A stretch of 64,000 nucleotides of DNA from Cylindrotheca closterium. Its lineage: Eukaryota; Bacillariophyta; Bacillariophyceae; Bacillariales; Bacillariaceae. Under the pieces are notes generated by a model. It saw nothing but the letters and a program-made list of their open reading frames with translations, did no database searches and was not told where the DNA came from. The stretch covers positions 118,105 through 182,104 of the forward strand of contig CAKOGP040001981.1 of assembly GCA_933822405.4 (NCBI GenBank), written 5' to 3'. Below are positions 9,235 to 19,834 of the stretch, piece after piece. The first letter of the stretch is position 1. Each line of letters opens with the position of its first letter. Position numbers and translations under genes: made by a program.

Positions 9235-11040
9235 TTACAGTCGAGCTGACAGGGGTTTACTGGCGGAGTCTTGCAGCACACTAACCTTTTCGGTTTCGGA
9301 TTCTTTGTTGACAAGTTCATCGGTGTACGTGCCATTGAAACCGCCTGTTGGCGATTGCTGAAGGTCGACTTCTGTCGCTTCGAAGGGCTTCAGATAAGAG
9401 AATACGTTCATGATTCGTTTTTGGAACGTTTTTCTCTCTTGTTCCTTGGCACTTTCACGGTAGCTGGCAGCCATGCATAGAACCAAAAGTATAGAGACTA
9501 TCAATCCAACAATTAGAATTGTCATTGGAAACTGGTAGTTGGATATAAGCTCTTCGCGAGACACAATGTCCCAAGATCTACCGCGTGGACTGCTCGCAGA
9601 TCCCCTTTGCGTCGCAACCATTGGTGGGCTGTTGCTCTGCGCCAAAACCTTTCCAGTAGACCCGTCGAGAGCCTGCAGTACAACATTATCACTGCGATCG
9701 TCGTCTTTGCTTACTTGCCCGTAAACTAGAACATTGTTTTGATTGTCCATCACAATGTCTGCCAACGCCAATCGAACATCAGTCGATTGTTTTGTGGTCC
9801 ATAGGATGCCCCCGTTCAACGTGGAATGCTTCGAAATGGTAAGGGCCGCACCGGTACTGTGACTGTGGGCGTATCCAGCCAGGATCAAAGCTTCGTTTGC
9901 TACTTGGCACTTTTCCATGGAAGCGTGCATGATTTCCTCCGTCCAAATATGAGACTGCCGCAGTTGCTGACTTTCAATGTCCTTTTCGAGTCGAAGTTTG
10001 TTCACGATCGAGAAAGTCTTGCCGTTTAAGCTGACGGTAGATGCTCGATACAGAATCGCAACGCTCTCGTCTGACTGTTGTTCATCAACGCAGACACACT
10101 CAATATCGTGCTTTTGGGCATTTGGTTCTTGGAGGACACTGCTGCTGCCATGAACGTCTTCCACGATGGATCCATCTCTTGCATCATAGACTCCAAAATG
10201 CCCCGAACTATGATCATGGTCTTGAGCGTTACTGCCAGAAAGGATCAAGTACTGGCCCCCAAGAATTACATTCAGACTCGCAATATATGTCCCTTCGCCA
10301 TGTCCCGATACCACGTGATTGGTTCTCCAATCAAATTTCCAGGTACCTTCGGAATGAAAATAGCGGAACAGATTTATTGATCTCGGGGTAGAGTGTGAGT
10401 GTGAAGTCAGGTATAATATATCTTCACCATCGAGTGCAGCCACCAACGGTTCTTCGCGCAGTCTGAATTCCTGCGTTTCGGTTCCACCAATTTTGTTCGA
10501 ATCCAGCTTCATCACCATCACCAATCCACCATGAGGCGTTGACTCTGCTGATTCGTGCGACAGACGACCCAGAATGACAGCTTTGTCATTTTCAATATAT
10601 ATGTTGGAACATGTGTATGGATAACTAGTTTCATCCACTTGCTGAAAATCTTCCTGCAGATGCCTCCGCAGTATACATCTTGGATCTCCAGGACATGTAT
10701 AATCATCTGGCCAAGTACTACTTCTTGGAAAGACACGATGATTTACCGATGCAAACCCAGTCTCTGCAGAGAAGGAAAGCATTCGAATCAAGCATCTGGC
10801 AGTTGTAGCGTTGCCTCCGCTTGTAGCACTTGATGTCAGATAGACATTCGAGTTCATCTTATCAAACCCCATGCCTCCAACGTGTTCCACCTGCCACTCA
10901 TCATCGCCCGTTTGTCCCACCTGCCATCCACCCGATGAATCCTTTGGCCATGTGATTAGTACAATCAGAGGGATGAATACAACCGTGATAAAGCAAAGGA
11001 TCGTTATGACAATCTGCGGTGTATTCTTCATAATGTTCAA
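9235..11040 (-). CDS. membrane protein with beta-propeller-like extracellular domain
   Basis: Single exon, 601 residues. Residues about 10-31 are hydrophobic (signal or signal-anchor) and residues about 505-527 form a second transmembrane segment followed by a 75-residue cytoplasmic tail. The 470 residues between them contain repeated beta-rich units of the type 'LxxxxGxxILxGxxxxxxGxxxVxxLDxxxG', e.g. NVLVYGQVSKD..DNVVLQALDGSTG and EALILAGYAHSHSTGAALT. This resembles quinoprotein/SBBP-type propellers, but PQQ-binding residues cannot be assigned. The function is unknown; a surface or endomembrane location is inferred from topology. It is convergent with the preceding fucosyltransferase-like gene, with only about 110 bp between the stops. 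Confidence 0.65.
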   Translation of the reverse strand: MNIMKNTPQIVITILCFITVVFIPLIVLITWPKDSSGGWQVGQTGDDEWQVEHVGGMGFDKMNSNVYLTSSATSGGNATTARCLIRMLSFSAETGFASVNHRVFPRSSTWPDDYTCPGDPRCILRRHLQEDFQQVDETSYPYTCSNIYIENDKAVILGRLSHESAESTPHGGLVMVMKLDSNKIGGTETQEFRLREEPLVAALDGEDILYLTSHSHSTPRSINLFRYFHSEGTWKFDWRTNHVVSGHGEGTYIASLNVILGGQYLILSGSNAQDHDHSSGHFGVYDARDGSIVEDVHGSSSVLQEPNAQKHDIECVCVDEQQSDESVAILYRASTVSLNGKTFSIVNKLRLEKDIESQQLRQSHIWTEEIMHASMEKCQVANEALILAGYAHSHSTGAALTISKHSTLNGGILWTTKQSTDVRLALADIVMDNQNNVLVYGQVSKDDDRSDNVVLQALDGSTGKVLAQSNSPPMVATQRGSASSPRGRSWDIVSREELISNYQFPMTILIVGLIVSILLVLCMAASYRESAKEQERKTFQKRIMNVFSYLKPFEATEVDLQQSPTGGFNGTYTDELVNKESETEKVSVLQDSASKPLSARL

Positions 11041-11356
11041 AGGTACTGCTAATTCCGGGGGTTTGAAGTATTATTACGCAATATTAACCAGCTCCATCTA
11101 GTGCTTCATAGCCAGGAATTTTTTATGCAACTATTGTTTAAAAAGGATTCCGAAGAGACTCGATGATCAGTCTTGAGCGTATTGTCTTCAATGGGTTGTT
11201 GGTTTGCTTACTGGAACAATGAGTTGAAATTGCTGCTTCTGATGAATGAATCGAAGCTATCCATCGTGCACTATGACCCGATCTTTTGCAGTCGAAGCAG
11301 TCAGCATCTTTTCAGTCGAAGCAGTCCGTCCAACACTCTTTTAAAAAATAAATTGA
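11041..11356. other. divergent intergenic region
   Basis: 316 bp between a minus-strand and a plus-strand gene. It contains a short imperfect tandem repeat, TTTTGCAGTCGAAGCAGTC followed by TTTTCAGTCGAAGCAGTC, at about 11283-11326. No gene seen; promoters of both flanking genes are presumed here. Confidence 0.4.
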
Positions 11357-12529
11357 ATGGTTGAAAATGCACACAATGACAATGATGGGATGCAGTGCAA
11401 CCGCATTGTTACCTCTTCTCGACTGCTTCACCATGCGGTCCCATCACGATGGATAAGGTCCGATCGGCCATTCTATTGTTTCAGGAGCAAATCATTCCAA
11501 GGGTTTTCCACCCGCCGTTCGTTTTCATCCTCGAAGAAAACAAAGCAGGAACCGCCAAAACTTTCAAGACGAGGAAAGGTTGACCTGTTTCTGATTATCA
11601 CGGTTGCTTTGGGGTCGTGGCTATATTTACGGGATAGTGACTGGGATCGGGATGCCTGGAATGAAAAGGAAAAGCTGTTGGATATAGCACTGCTGAGAGA
11701 AAAGGAGAAGAATACTACGAAAAGTGCTACTCAAGAATCCCACGATAGGTTGCCGATGCCCTTGCGAAAGTACCTTGACACGGCGATGGCAAATGTTCCA
11801 GGAACAACTCCCAATGATTCCAAGTCTGTCCAAAAGAGAGCCCGAGTTGTTTCAGTGGATCAGACGGGAATGTTCTTTGCATCGCAACAATGGTACCCCT
11901 TTCGATCGAATCTTCTCACTAAGACAGTATTCCATCAAGATGATTTCCCTGGATTCGTTTGGGAAGCTTCCGTCACAATCATGGGGATGCCCAACAAAGT
12001 ACTCGAAACTTATAGCAATGGTCAAGGGGGCATCATTACAAAAGCTTGGGGAAAGGTACCATTGATTCAAGTCGAAGAAGAGGAACCTTACATTCTCTTT
12101 TGGCTGGCCATGGCACCTCTGATACCATCAACCTTTGATCCCAATAGCGAGAGCCCGGAACAATCAGAAACCAGTCAGCCACTGATTACCTGGAACTCCG
12201 TACAAGATCTCACCACCTGCTCTGGAACCATGGTTGATAGGGCCACGAATGAACGATTTGAAATGGAGCTGCAATTTGATCCAACGACGTACCTGCTGCA
12301 GAGCATCAGGGTGACATCACCATGTTTACCACATCCTTGGCAAGTTCAGTACAGCAACTATCAAGTATTGCGTGGAAACGATGAGGATCCAAGGAGCGGC
12401 GTCTTGGTGCCATGCGAAATCGAGGTTGGCAAATGGAAGCCTGATGACGGTCATTTGGATTTGCACCTCAAGATCACAAATCAGCATATGCAAGACATTC
12501 CACTGCACGACAAAGCAAATGGACCATGA
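11357..12529 (+). CDS. DUF6544/DUF6920-like protein, membrane-anchored
   Basis: Single exon, 390 residues. The first 60 residues are rich in Arg/Ser, with SRLLHHAVPSRWIRSDRP resembling an organellar presequence, followed by a hydrophobic span (LFLIITVALGSWLYL, about residues 77-91). The remainder has the beta-rich layout I associate with DUF6544: a W.PF.....  stretch, PGFVWEASV, a G.G.IT.A.GK.P segment, then a W.......CSG region and PWQVQYSNY near the end. That family is best known from bacteria and has no known activity. Mitochondrial membrane location is inference from the N-terminus. The family match is from memory of the pattern and is tentative. Confidence 0.55.
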   Translation: MVENAHNDNDGMQCNRIVTSSRLLHHAVPSRWIRSDRPFYCFRSKSFQGFSTRRSFSSSKKTKQEPPKLSRRGKVDLFLIITVALGSWLYLRDSDWDRDAWNEKEKLLDIALLREKEKNTTKSATQESHDRLPMPLRKYLDTAMANVPGTTPNDSKSVQKRARVVSVDQTGMFFASQQWYPFRSNLLTKTVFHQDDFPGFVWEASVTIMGMPNKVLETYSNGQGGIITKAWGKVPLIQVEEEEPYILFWLAMAPLIPSTFDPNSESPEQSETSQPLITWNSVQDLTTCSGTMVDRATNERFEMELQFDPTTYLLQSIRVTSPCLPHPWQVQYSNYQVLRGNDEDPRSGVLVPCEIEVGKWKPDDGHLDLHLKITNQHMQDIPLHDKANGP

Positions 12530-12660
12530 CTTGTTATAGTATTCTTCCAGTATTCAAGGAAATGGACTCGTATGTACAGAGATAATGTATGATACATGGC
12601 TAATATTTATTAAAAATGTTATGCAAAAATGAAAGCAAAAGGAAAGAATTTGATACCTGA

Positions 12661-13859
12661 TCATAATGGAGCGTTCTGTACATCCTTTTCAAACCATTCA
12701 ATCAGGCTCAATTGATGGGAGTCAGAAGTAGAGGACCTCCCGCTGTTACCACTGGCATCTCCTGGAGATTGGTCAGCTTTAGCTTGTCCCTTTGCTTTGA
12801 CTGTTGCTGTTGCTGTTGCTTCCGTGGATTTACCAATGACACTCACAAAACATTTATTATTTGCATCATTTACTTTCCCATCTCTAAACCCAGAGTCCGT
12901 AGGCTCTCTTACAATTCGAAGACTGTCCGTCTGGACCCTTGATTCTCCTGTAGTGAAAGGAGGATTCAAACGCATTGGCATTTCATTTGAATTGGGCCAC
13001 GCATTGTGTCTTGGATTGATGTCGAGCGCAATGTGTGTCTTCTCCATCTGCTTCGGAGTATCCGGAGTGGAGTTTTGCTTCGTGTTTGGCGAGTTGGAGC
13101 CTCCACATGAAGGTCGTTTGCGTTTCCTCTGCTCTTGAGGAGGAGACATGCTTCTTTCTTGAGTGTCAGAGTTCATGGCATCACGAAGAGCTTGCCCAAC
13201 CTGTGAAAGTGACCAAGACCAGTCGCAATGGAGGCTGTTAGCTCTTTATTCGATACACTGTATGCACGATTCATGTTGCAATGCTAGATTGCAGGCATGG
13301 CTGAAGTATCGATCATACGACAAATGACTTGGAATTTTCCTTACCTTGTCTCTGGCCATCTTATCGCCCACTTCGTACCAACGGCCTGAGGCAAGATCCA
13401 ATCTAACAAAACCCCCCTCGGAAACATCTCGTATGGATGCAACTACATTCGTGATAATGGCGGATCTTGCTGGCCGTGAATTTGATCCCGCATATGACTT
13501 CAGGTGATTCTGGATGCATAGACTAAACCTTCTGTTTCCGACTGTCGATGAATCAGAGATGCGTACATGGGTTGGATAAGTTTCTGCCTAACACCGTGCT
13601 ACACATGAGGGCTACGGCAAGCAATGCGGGGCCACTTACTATGTTGTTGACTTTCTTTCCCAGAGTGACAAATAACATCCCACTTGCCGGGAACAAAGGA
13701 TGCTGTCAAGAACCGCATCGCATTCGAATCCCTGGAATCCTTGCTCCAGGTTGGAATCAATTGCCATGCTGTGCTGCCCCTGTCAACCATGGCCACCATG
13801 CTGCAAACAAAAGGTGCAAGTAGCGGTGAATTTTTGACACTATTCGTTCTGGTACGCAA
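12661..13859 (-). CDS. DUF6824-domain protein (three exons)
   Basis: Exons 13859-13640, 13541-13345 and 13200-12661, total 318 residues. Introns: donor CATA|GTAAGT with acceptor GACAG|TCGG, and AAG|GTAAGG with CACAG|GTTG; phases match. The joined N-terminal half shows the DUF6824 signature of diatoms: WDVICHSGKESQQHIGNRRF, then a helical stretch, EGGFVRLDLASGRWYEVGD and ARDKVGQALRDAM. In most family members the first motif reads D-V-hydrophobic-C-G-R-G-K; here GRG is replaced by HSG. The domain is probably nucleic-acid related and regulatory, but this is unproven. The C-terminal 170 residues are low-complexity, with a basic KRKRP motif that could be a nuclear signal. The ATG at 13859 is the first of the frame; ATGs at residues 21 and 48 are alternatives. 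Confidence 0.75.
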
Positions 13860-14590
13860 AACTTCGCGTTTGATGCTGTTTCTGGGACGGGAAGAAGGCT
13901 TTTCTGGATTGTGACTGATCGAAGCTCGATGTCACTTCTGGTTCTCTTCCGGAATCTGGAAGATGCGCATCCTTAAATCGAAAACATCTGCATTATGTAG
14001 TTGATGTCAGTGAGTACCGGAGAACCAACAACGAACCGCGATTGTTGCGTGGAGACGAGCAAGTTTTTTATGGTCAACCTCAAGTTTTTTTGGCCGACCA
14101 AAGAACGGTTATGACCTTCATAAGGCATTTTCACGAGGAGTGGAAGATTTATTCCTCAGGACTAGAAACTTTCGCAATCAAGAACACGACTTTACTAAAT
14201 AAAACCTAGAACTTCCGCCAATGACAACGGAAGTGCGATTGTGGTTGAGCTGAACAGCCAAAGAGAGCTCTACTGGTATTAATTAACAGAGACTTTTAAC
14301 AGGTGACACCAAACAGCGTGATCAATATTACTCGCAAAAGTGGGCTTACTGAAAGGCGGGAACAACTCTGGAAAAAATGTTCGTATTCTTGCGTCCATTC
14401 CGGCTGCCTACAGTACTACAGTCTACAGTATTGTGGATTCTGCAATGGTACCTGGTACGAGCAACAGCGGCAAAAGTGTTCGTATTATTGCGTCCATTTC
14501 GGTAGCCCATTATATGGACTACTTACTACCTACAGAAGTTGAAATACCAGTAGTGTACCAGTAGGGTAAAAATGATACTGCTATTAACGT
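13860..14590. other. intergenic region with a 100-bp-spaced direct repeat
   Basis: 730 bp with no convincing gene. A 50-bp unit at 14361-14410 is repeated at 14461-14510 with exactly 100-bp spacing; both contain TTCGTATT.TTGCGTCCATT and a GC-rich ending. The spacer carries further small repeats (CTACAGTACTACAGTCTACAGTA). Short ORFs run through both copies, but they look like consequences of the repeat rather than genes. Confidence 0.45.
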
Positions 14591-16206
14591 CTAGTAAAGA
14601 ATAGCAGGACTGTTATCAAGCAAAAATGGTTTCAATTCCACCTCGAACGGTGGTCCAGTTGGTTGATCGATACACCCAGGGACGAACGTAAGCGATCCGC
14701 CGAACGATCCTTTCTGTATTGGTCCAGAACATGACTGGTACTGAAAGGCACCATCAAAACTTTCCCCACCATCTGTATAGCCCCCCTCGCGTAATATTGG
14801 AAACATTCCAATCACTCCTTCACCATGCACGCTATCAGTATGCCCGCTCTCAAAGTTGGTAATCTGCCACTGCCGCATGTGCAACTGGCAAGTTTCAAAG
14901 CCCCGCTCGGATGGAGACATGTAGTTGGAGCTATCACCATGGTCGCCAGTGCGAGAGTCACGAGATGTGGGTGTTACGAGTCGGATCCGGATGCTGTAAA
15001 TAAACCCAAAGCTTTCAACTGCCTGCGGTGCATATATCGCGCTAGCAACGACTTCAACACCTCGTGTGACAGAGTAGCTGCAATGTGGCACCCTCTGTTC
15101 GGGCAGTAAAATTGGTGGAGGATTGGTCCATCTTGGATACAGAGTGATGCTTGCAGGATCTTGTGGAGTTGACCCCATTGTCCCAGTACCAATCATTCCA
15201 GCGGTCAGCCGACGCGTGAATTCCTCCATCCAGATCAACAATTCCTCTTCTGGCGCTACACTTGTATCTTTGATTGCCCGGGTCTTTGGCTGAGAGGGAG
15301 TAAGCAATGATAGACAACCACTTTCCATGTTCACCGCAAATATCTTGGGCATTCTGTTCATGTTTGAGAAGATGCATTGTGACACCACCATGTGTTTATT
15401 GTCCCCCAGCGGCTTCCCAGGCGGTGCCAAATGAGAGTTGCAGTAATAATTGTATGCTTGATATCCTCCAAATAAGCCATCAAATCCATCGATCGAATAC
15501 ATTGCTACTTTTTGGCCACCGCAATAGGCGTAGATTGCCTGGGCTGCTTGTAGTCCTTTCTCAGATCGATACCGTGAATCCCAATCCTTGAATCGCAACC
15601 CCCGTTGGAATGATTGCTTTATCATGGTTCCCAAAGACGGATTGTGATTGCACCATGAGTATATTTGCTGCCACATTCGAGCTGCTCTAAGAAAATATGG
15701 CCCATGTATCAGTTGCTTAGCATCCTCTCCGTTCGGAAGATCTTCAAAGAAGCGTCGACTGGCCCTTAGCCATACCTTCCACGAATCAAAAGCACTTTTC
15801 GCATCCAACAGTGGACTTTCCATTCCTGGATCAATGCCAAATACAGAAGAACAGCTTGGAATTGGGAACTCGACCCTTAGGGTTTGCTGCCACCAGTCAT
15901 CAGTTTTGGCATCCTTTTGAAATCCAAAGTCCCTGATCAACATCACCTTCCAAAGTTCTTCCGATTCTGCCGTTTGAATGCGGTTGCATATAAAAGGGTG
16001 AGCCAATTCATTATTGAATAGAAGCTAAATGATTTAGAAAAGACTAAGCCTTGCTGAAGAAGAATCGAACAGGAACCATACTCACCTGCTTCATCGTGTA
16101 ACACCTCGAGTAACCTTGAGTTTGTGACTCGGAGATTCAGAAGATCAGAAGGTCCCAAGAAGGGGCAGAGGGAGTAGCAAACAACCGAAGCCGGTAATGA
16201 TAGCAT
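14591..16206 (-). CDS. FBXO3-like protein: F-box, SUKH (SMI1/KNR4) and ApaG domains
   Basis: Exon 1 starts at 16206 (MLSLPASVVCYSL) and exon 2 runs 16024-14591. Exon 1 carries an F-box (LPASVVCYSLCPFLGPSDLL, then NLRVTNSRLLEVLHDEA). Exon 2 begins LLFNNELAHPF and continues with SEELWKVMLIRDFG, a SUKH-like middle region (QKVAMYSIDGFDGLFGGYQA) and a C-terminal ApaG domain (WQITNFESGHTDSV, GEGVIGMFPIL, FQYQSCSG, GSFGGSLTFVPG). This order equals that of FBXO3, a substrate adaptor of SCF ubiquitin ligases. Oddly, the strong donor GCAG|GTGAGT (exon end 16086, phase 1) does not join in frame with the TTTAG|CTT acceptor. An in-frame join needs either the weak donor GAG|GTGTTA (exon end 16105), a GC donor (exon end 16090) or a 1-nt error. 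Confidence 0.8.
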
Positions 16207-17242
16207 TTGAGCAGATTGGTAGGATGGTTCTATGCTCTTGCTTTTGGTTTATTGGGTTCTGTTGCCATCGCATACATTCATTTCAGAGCTGCGAAATGGT
16301 GATGATATTCAGACTAGTCGACTTACTGTAGGTCTGACGGACAGATGCGACACGGAAGCTTTTTACGTACCAACGCCTGACGTCACTTGATATCCGATGT
16401 CGACGTCAGTATTGCACCACGGAGGGGGTAACATATGCATGTGTTGAATGGGGTTCTTTCATGCCACTAAACACTTCTTATCAGAAACGAACAGCGGTCT
16501 AATATATATAACATACGAAAGTTTTTTTATCAAGGTTTATTCCACGTGAGGGGACTAAAATTCTGGAGGACATAAAAAGCTACTGACAGAACAAATTATT
16601 CGACACAATTGTGACTGTATCAAACAGGACTATTCCTCACGATTACTGGTAGCAACTTCGGAGAGTAATCTAAATCCACTGACGTTGGCATAAAAAATAA
16701 ATCCAAAATATTATGACGGAACCAATGCAACTATTCATGTCATCGTTGTTTCGAATTGATGAAGACGAAGAAGGAGTTGCAACTCAAGCAATGTGCCCAT
16801 CCCACTCATTTCATGACATCCAATCGTTACAAAATGTTCAAATTGTGGCCGACAATGCCAAATCTTTTCAGAGACCACTGCCTCAACGAAGGCTGCCTGA
16901 AGGCAAAAGTCGGAGCCAAAGGATCACTGAAGACTTGACAAAGGAATCGCGGTGGGAAAGCGGCTCCAAAACAATCCAACCCCCTGTTCAATGCCGACGC
17001 TTTACACTTTGATAATTTTTATCTGCGTCAGTTTTGCTCTGTGTGAATATCGTGATTCACGAAGTTTTGACCTTGGCGCACTCACGCTCCAGCGCCATCT
17101 CAATTTTGCCACCTCTTGCGAGATCCATCGGAATGATCGCTTTTGAGAATTTTTACTACTTTTAAATATAGCTACTACAGTTTCCTAGTCCTACATTCAA
17201 AGTGGTCGTATATTTATATTTCATTTAGAACTTGGTTTGGTA
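16207..17242. other. intergenic region, possible small ORF
   Basis: About 1 kb upstream of the FBXO3-like gene and downstream of the transporter gene. A 99-codon plus-strand ORF (16713-17012, starting MTEPMQLFMSSLF) is acidic at first, then basic; it shows no family motif and its coding status is unclear. The rest is AT-rich with no repeats or RNA genes that I could see. Confidence 0.35.
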
Positions 17243-18839
17243 CTAACTACATTGGAATGGATTCATTGCTTCTTTGGAGTCTTCAATGATTGCCTGCACA
17301 GCTCCAGTCGTGCCGAGTATGCAAAATAGAGGTGTGCAAATGAACAAGAAGATACCGCAAACAAATGCATGGCCATAGCCCATGAGCGAGATAGCCTCTT
17401 GCCATGACGTCGCCTTTCGTCGATATATCATTGCAAAGAAGATGGCAGGCCAGCCAAAGATAGTGGGAGCCCCAAACAGTGATCCTATCAGCGCTTGGAC
17501 GTCGGCAAAGAATGGAATTAGATTGCCGACTACAAAGCCAAATACCAAATATCCAGTCGTGATGAGGAACCAATGCATTGATCCAAGCCTTGATTCGTCA
17601 TGATAGGTCCGTGGGAATATCGTGGAATGCAACCAATCATGAAGAGGCTGACAACAAATAACGTAGGATACTGCAATGTGTAAGATGACCAATGCGCCTG
17701 CTATTCTCTTTGCCAATCCATCTTGCATCGAGTCTGGCAAAAACTCGGGCGTACTTGAACCCTTGACACCATAGGCAACGACAACCGTCGCTGCGTAGAC
17801 AATGCACATGCAAAAGTAGGCTGAAGAACAAGCCATTGGAAATTGACTAAAATGTTGCATGGTCGGATAAGAACATGATGTGGGATGGGAAATTCGTTGA
17901 AGTAATGGGTCACGCAGCGTGCACAAGGTTTCAACTCACCTAGAGTCCTTCATCTCTGACATCAGTTCCAAATAGATAGATTGACCTTGGTATGCAAACA
18001 CAAATGCTGAAAGTGCCGCCAGGAAATCAAAGAGACTTGTATTCGGAAGTGGTTCCAGTGACGTGGATTGGGCAAAAGGCTCCGTTTCATCTTCTGACAA
18101 GTTTACCATGACAGTGACAAGAAGCAGTACAATTGCCAAGGTAGATGGGACGCTCAAGTACTTGGAAATATTGTAGAAATCGCGACTGTTGCAAGGCTGA
18201 GTGTCAGCGACATGAATATTCATTCATTTCACTTTTGACTCAATATACGTCTTACCATTGACACGGCAAAACCAGCAGAAAGGCAGCAATTATTGTCCGT
18301 TCATAGTCGCACATTCCCTGGAACAAATCACCAATTCCATTTGACAGGGCAATCATGTAGTAAACTGCTAGTGCGCCCCAATTGACCAGCATGCAAGCCC
18401 TGGTAAATGCCCCAAATGTATTGCCCAACAGTTCTGTGGATGCATCCGCATAACTTCCAAAGTCCTTATGCTCACGCTTGACAAAGGCCAGCAGCCATCC
18501 GGAGTATGCTGCAACTACAGCAAATACTGGAACTGCAACTAACGTCCATATCCACCCCAGTGTCCTCGCTGCAAAAGGAAGACTGAGCACCCCTGTTCCC
18601 ATGACCTCTGATAACAGTACCACAGTCGTGCCATACCAGGGTGTTCGAGCGGAGCCAATTTGACCATGCGAGTCATGATCAGAATGATAGCTCCCCTCTT
18701 CATCTGAAAAGTGTTCTTGTTCTAGAACTGACCGTATCAGACCTTTCTCTTCATGTGTTGTCTTGGATGATTTGCGACGATTTGTCACATCGGAACTGGA
18801 ACTGCTTGAGGGTTCGTCAGGAGGGGAGTTTTGAAGCAT
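17243..18839 (-). CDS. amino acid/auxin permease (AAAP/SLC38-type) transporter, three exons
   Basis: Exons 18839-18256, 18185-17940 and 17846-17243, 477 residues. The introns are 70 and 93 nt, with donors CAATG|GTAAGA and CTAG|GTGAGT and acceptors AACAG|T and TTTAG|T; phases match. The product shows the hallmark of the family: GTGVLSLPFAARTLGW in the first membrane segment, VFAYQGQSIYLELMSEMKDS followed by FPMA (spliced) in the middle, and about eleven hydrophobic segments to residue 465. The N-terminal 100 residues are a soluble, Ser/Asp/Glu-rich tail. Proton- or Na-coupled amino-acid transport is the family role; substrate and membrane are unknown. I chose ATG 18839 (MLQNSPPDEP); the frame stays open to 19109, which would add 90 residues of non-conserved sequence. 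Confidence 0.85.
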
Positions 18840-19834
18840 TCTTCCCTCTGAATACACTTTTATAGCTGTTGTTTTCTTTCTTTTGTTCTGGGATTCAATG
18901 TTTCGTTCTGAAATTTGACAGTCAATGAGCATACAATCACAGTGAATCACAGCACGGAATCCGTATGATGGTACTATATGTTGAATGAATGTAGCTTGTC
19001 GTGTTCGATTTGGGAGAAGTGGATGAATGGAGAAGAACGAAGATAGTAACGGTACACGTACCAGGTACAGTAGTAATCCACCAGATCGACTCACTCGATT
19101 TATTTTCACCGCTAAAAAAGTCTTATATATCTGGACTTGATCGGCAATTATCGGATAAACATTGTTGAAGTTCGCGTTACTGGCTCAATGTTTTTTACCA
19201 GATAAAAAGCACACGCGGGGAATCGAAAATGCTCAAATGAGAACTTTTAATTCGGACACTACGCCGTACTCCAAGAAGTTGGTGCCGTGGCTCACATTAA
19301 CCAACTAGTCGAGTCAGATCAATCGAATCAACCTCTCTACTCTGATATGAGTACTCTTACAAACGCCCTCTTACTCAGCATGTCAACAGTAGTCTTGTCA
19401 AACGTAAGCTTGCCAAATGTCGGGTGCATCTATTAGTACCTACGCCTACGAGCCGACAATGACGTGGCGACGACCTGACGAATACACTCTTATCAAGGCT
19501 GCAGTGAGAGTTGTGGCTGTGTAACCTCCAGGACAAACAGCCTTCTACTCTTCTGATGTCAGTATGGCTACCGCGTTCTGTCCAGTGGAGTAGTTCTCGA
19601 TAAAAGCTCATAATACCGCATTAGCAATCCTTCTATCGCCTCTGTGCCTAGGTTAGTCCTCAGCATTTTGTGGGACACGGCAGGAGGCATCCCTGTACGA
19701 CCGTACAACAGAAACCGAATCAGTGGTTCAATTCGAAAGGGATTTGTCCTCTGGCAAAGTCCAGAACTGCAAGGTTTTGTAGTGAGGATAGACAAATATG
19801 TAGTTAGCGTTTTTTTTAAAATTCAGTTTTAAAA
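18840..19834. other. intergenic region
   Basis: About 1 kb between the transporter gene and the TPR-like gene. Apart from the short stretch 19160-19222, which loosely resembles bases 1-75 of the window, I see no gene, RNA or clear repeat. The first 270 bp may be 5' leader or extra N-terminal coding sequence of the transporter. Confidence 0.35.

Noticed and set aside
12061..12529. Further exons for the DUF6544-like gene
   Set aside because: The ORF ends naturally at 12529 and no in-phase donor followed by coding-like sequence was found.
16713..17012. 99-codon plus-strand ORF
   Set aside because: Open and starts with ATG, but has no motif, neighbour or repeat support; mentioned only in the intergenic entry.
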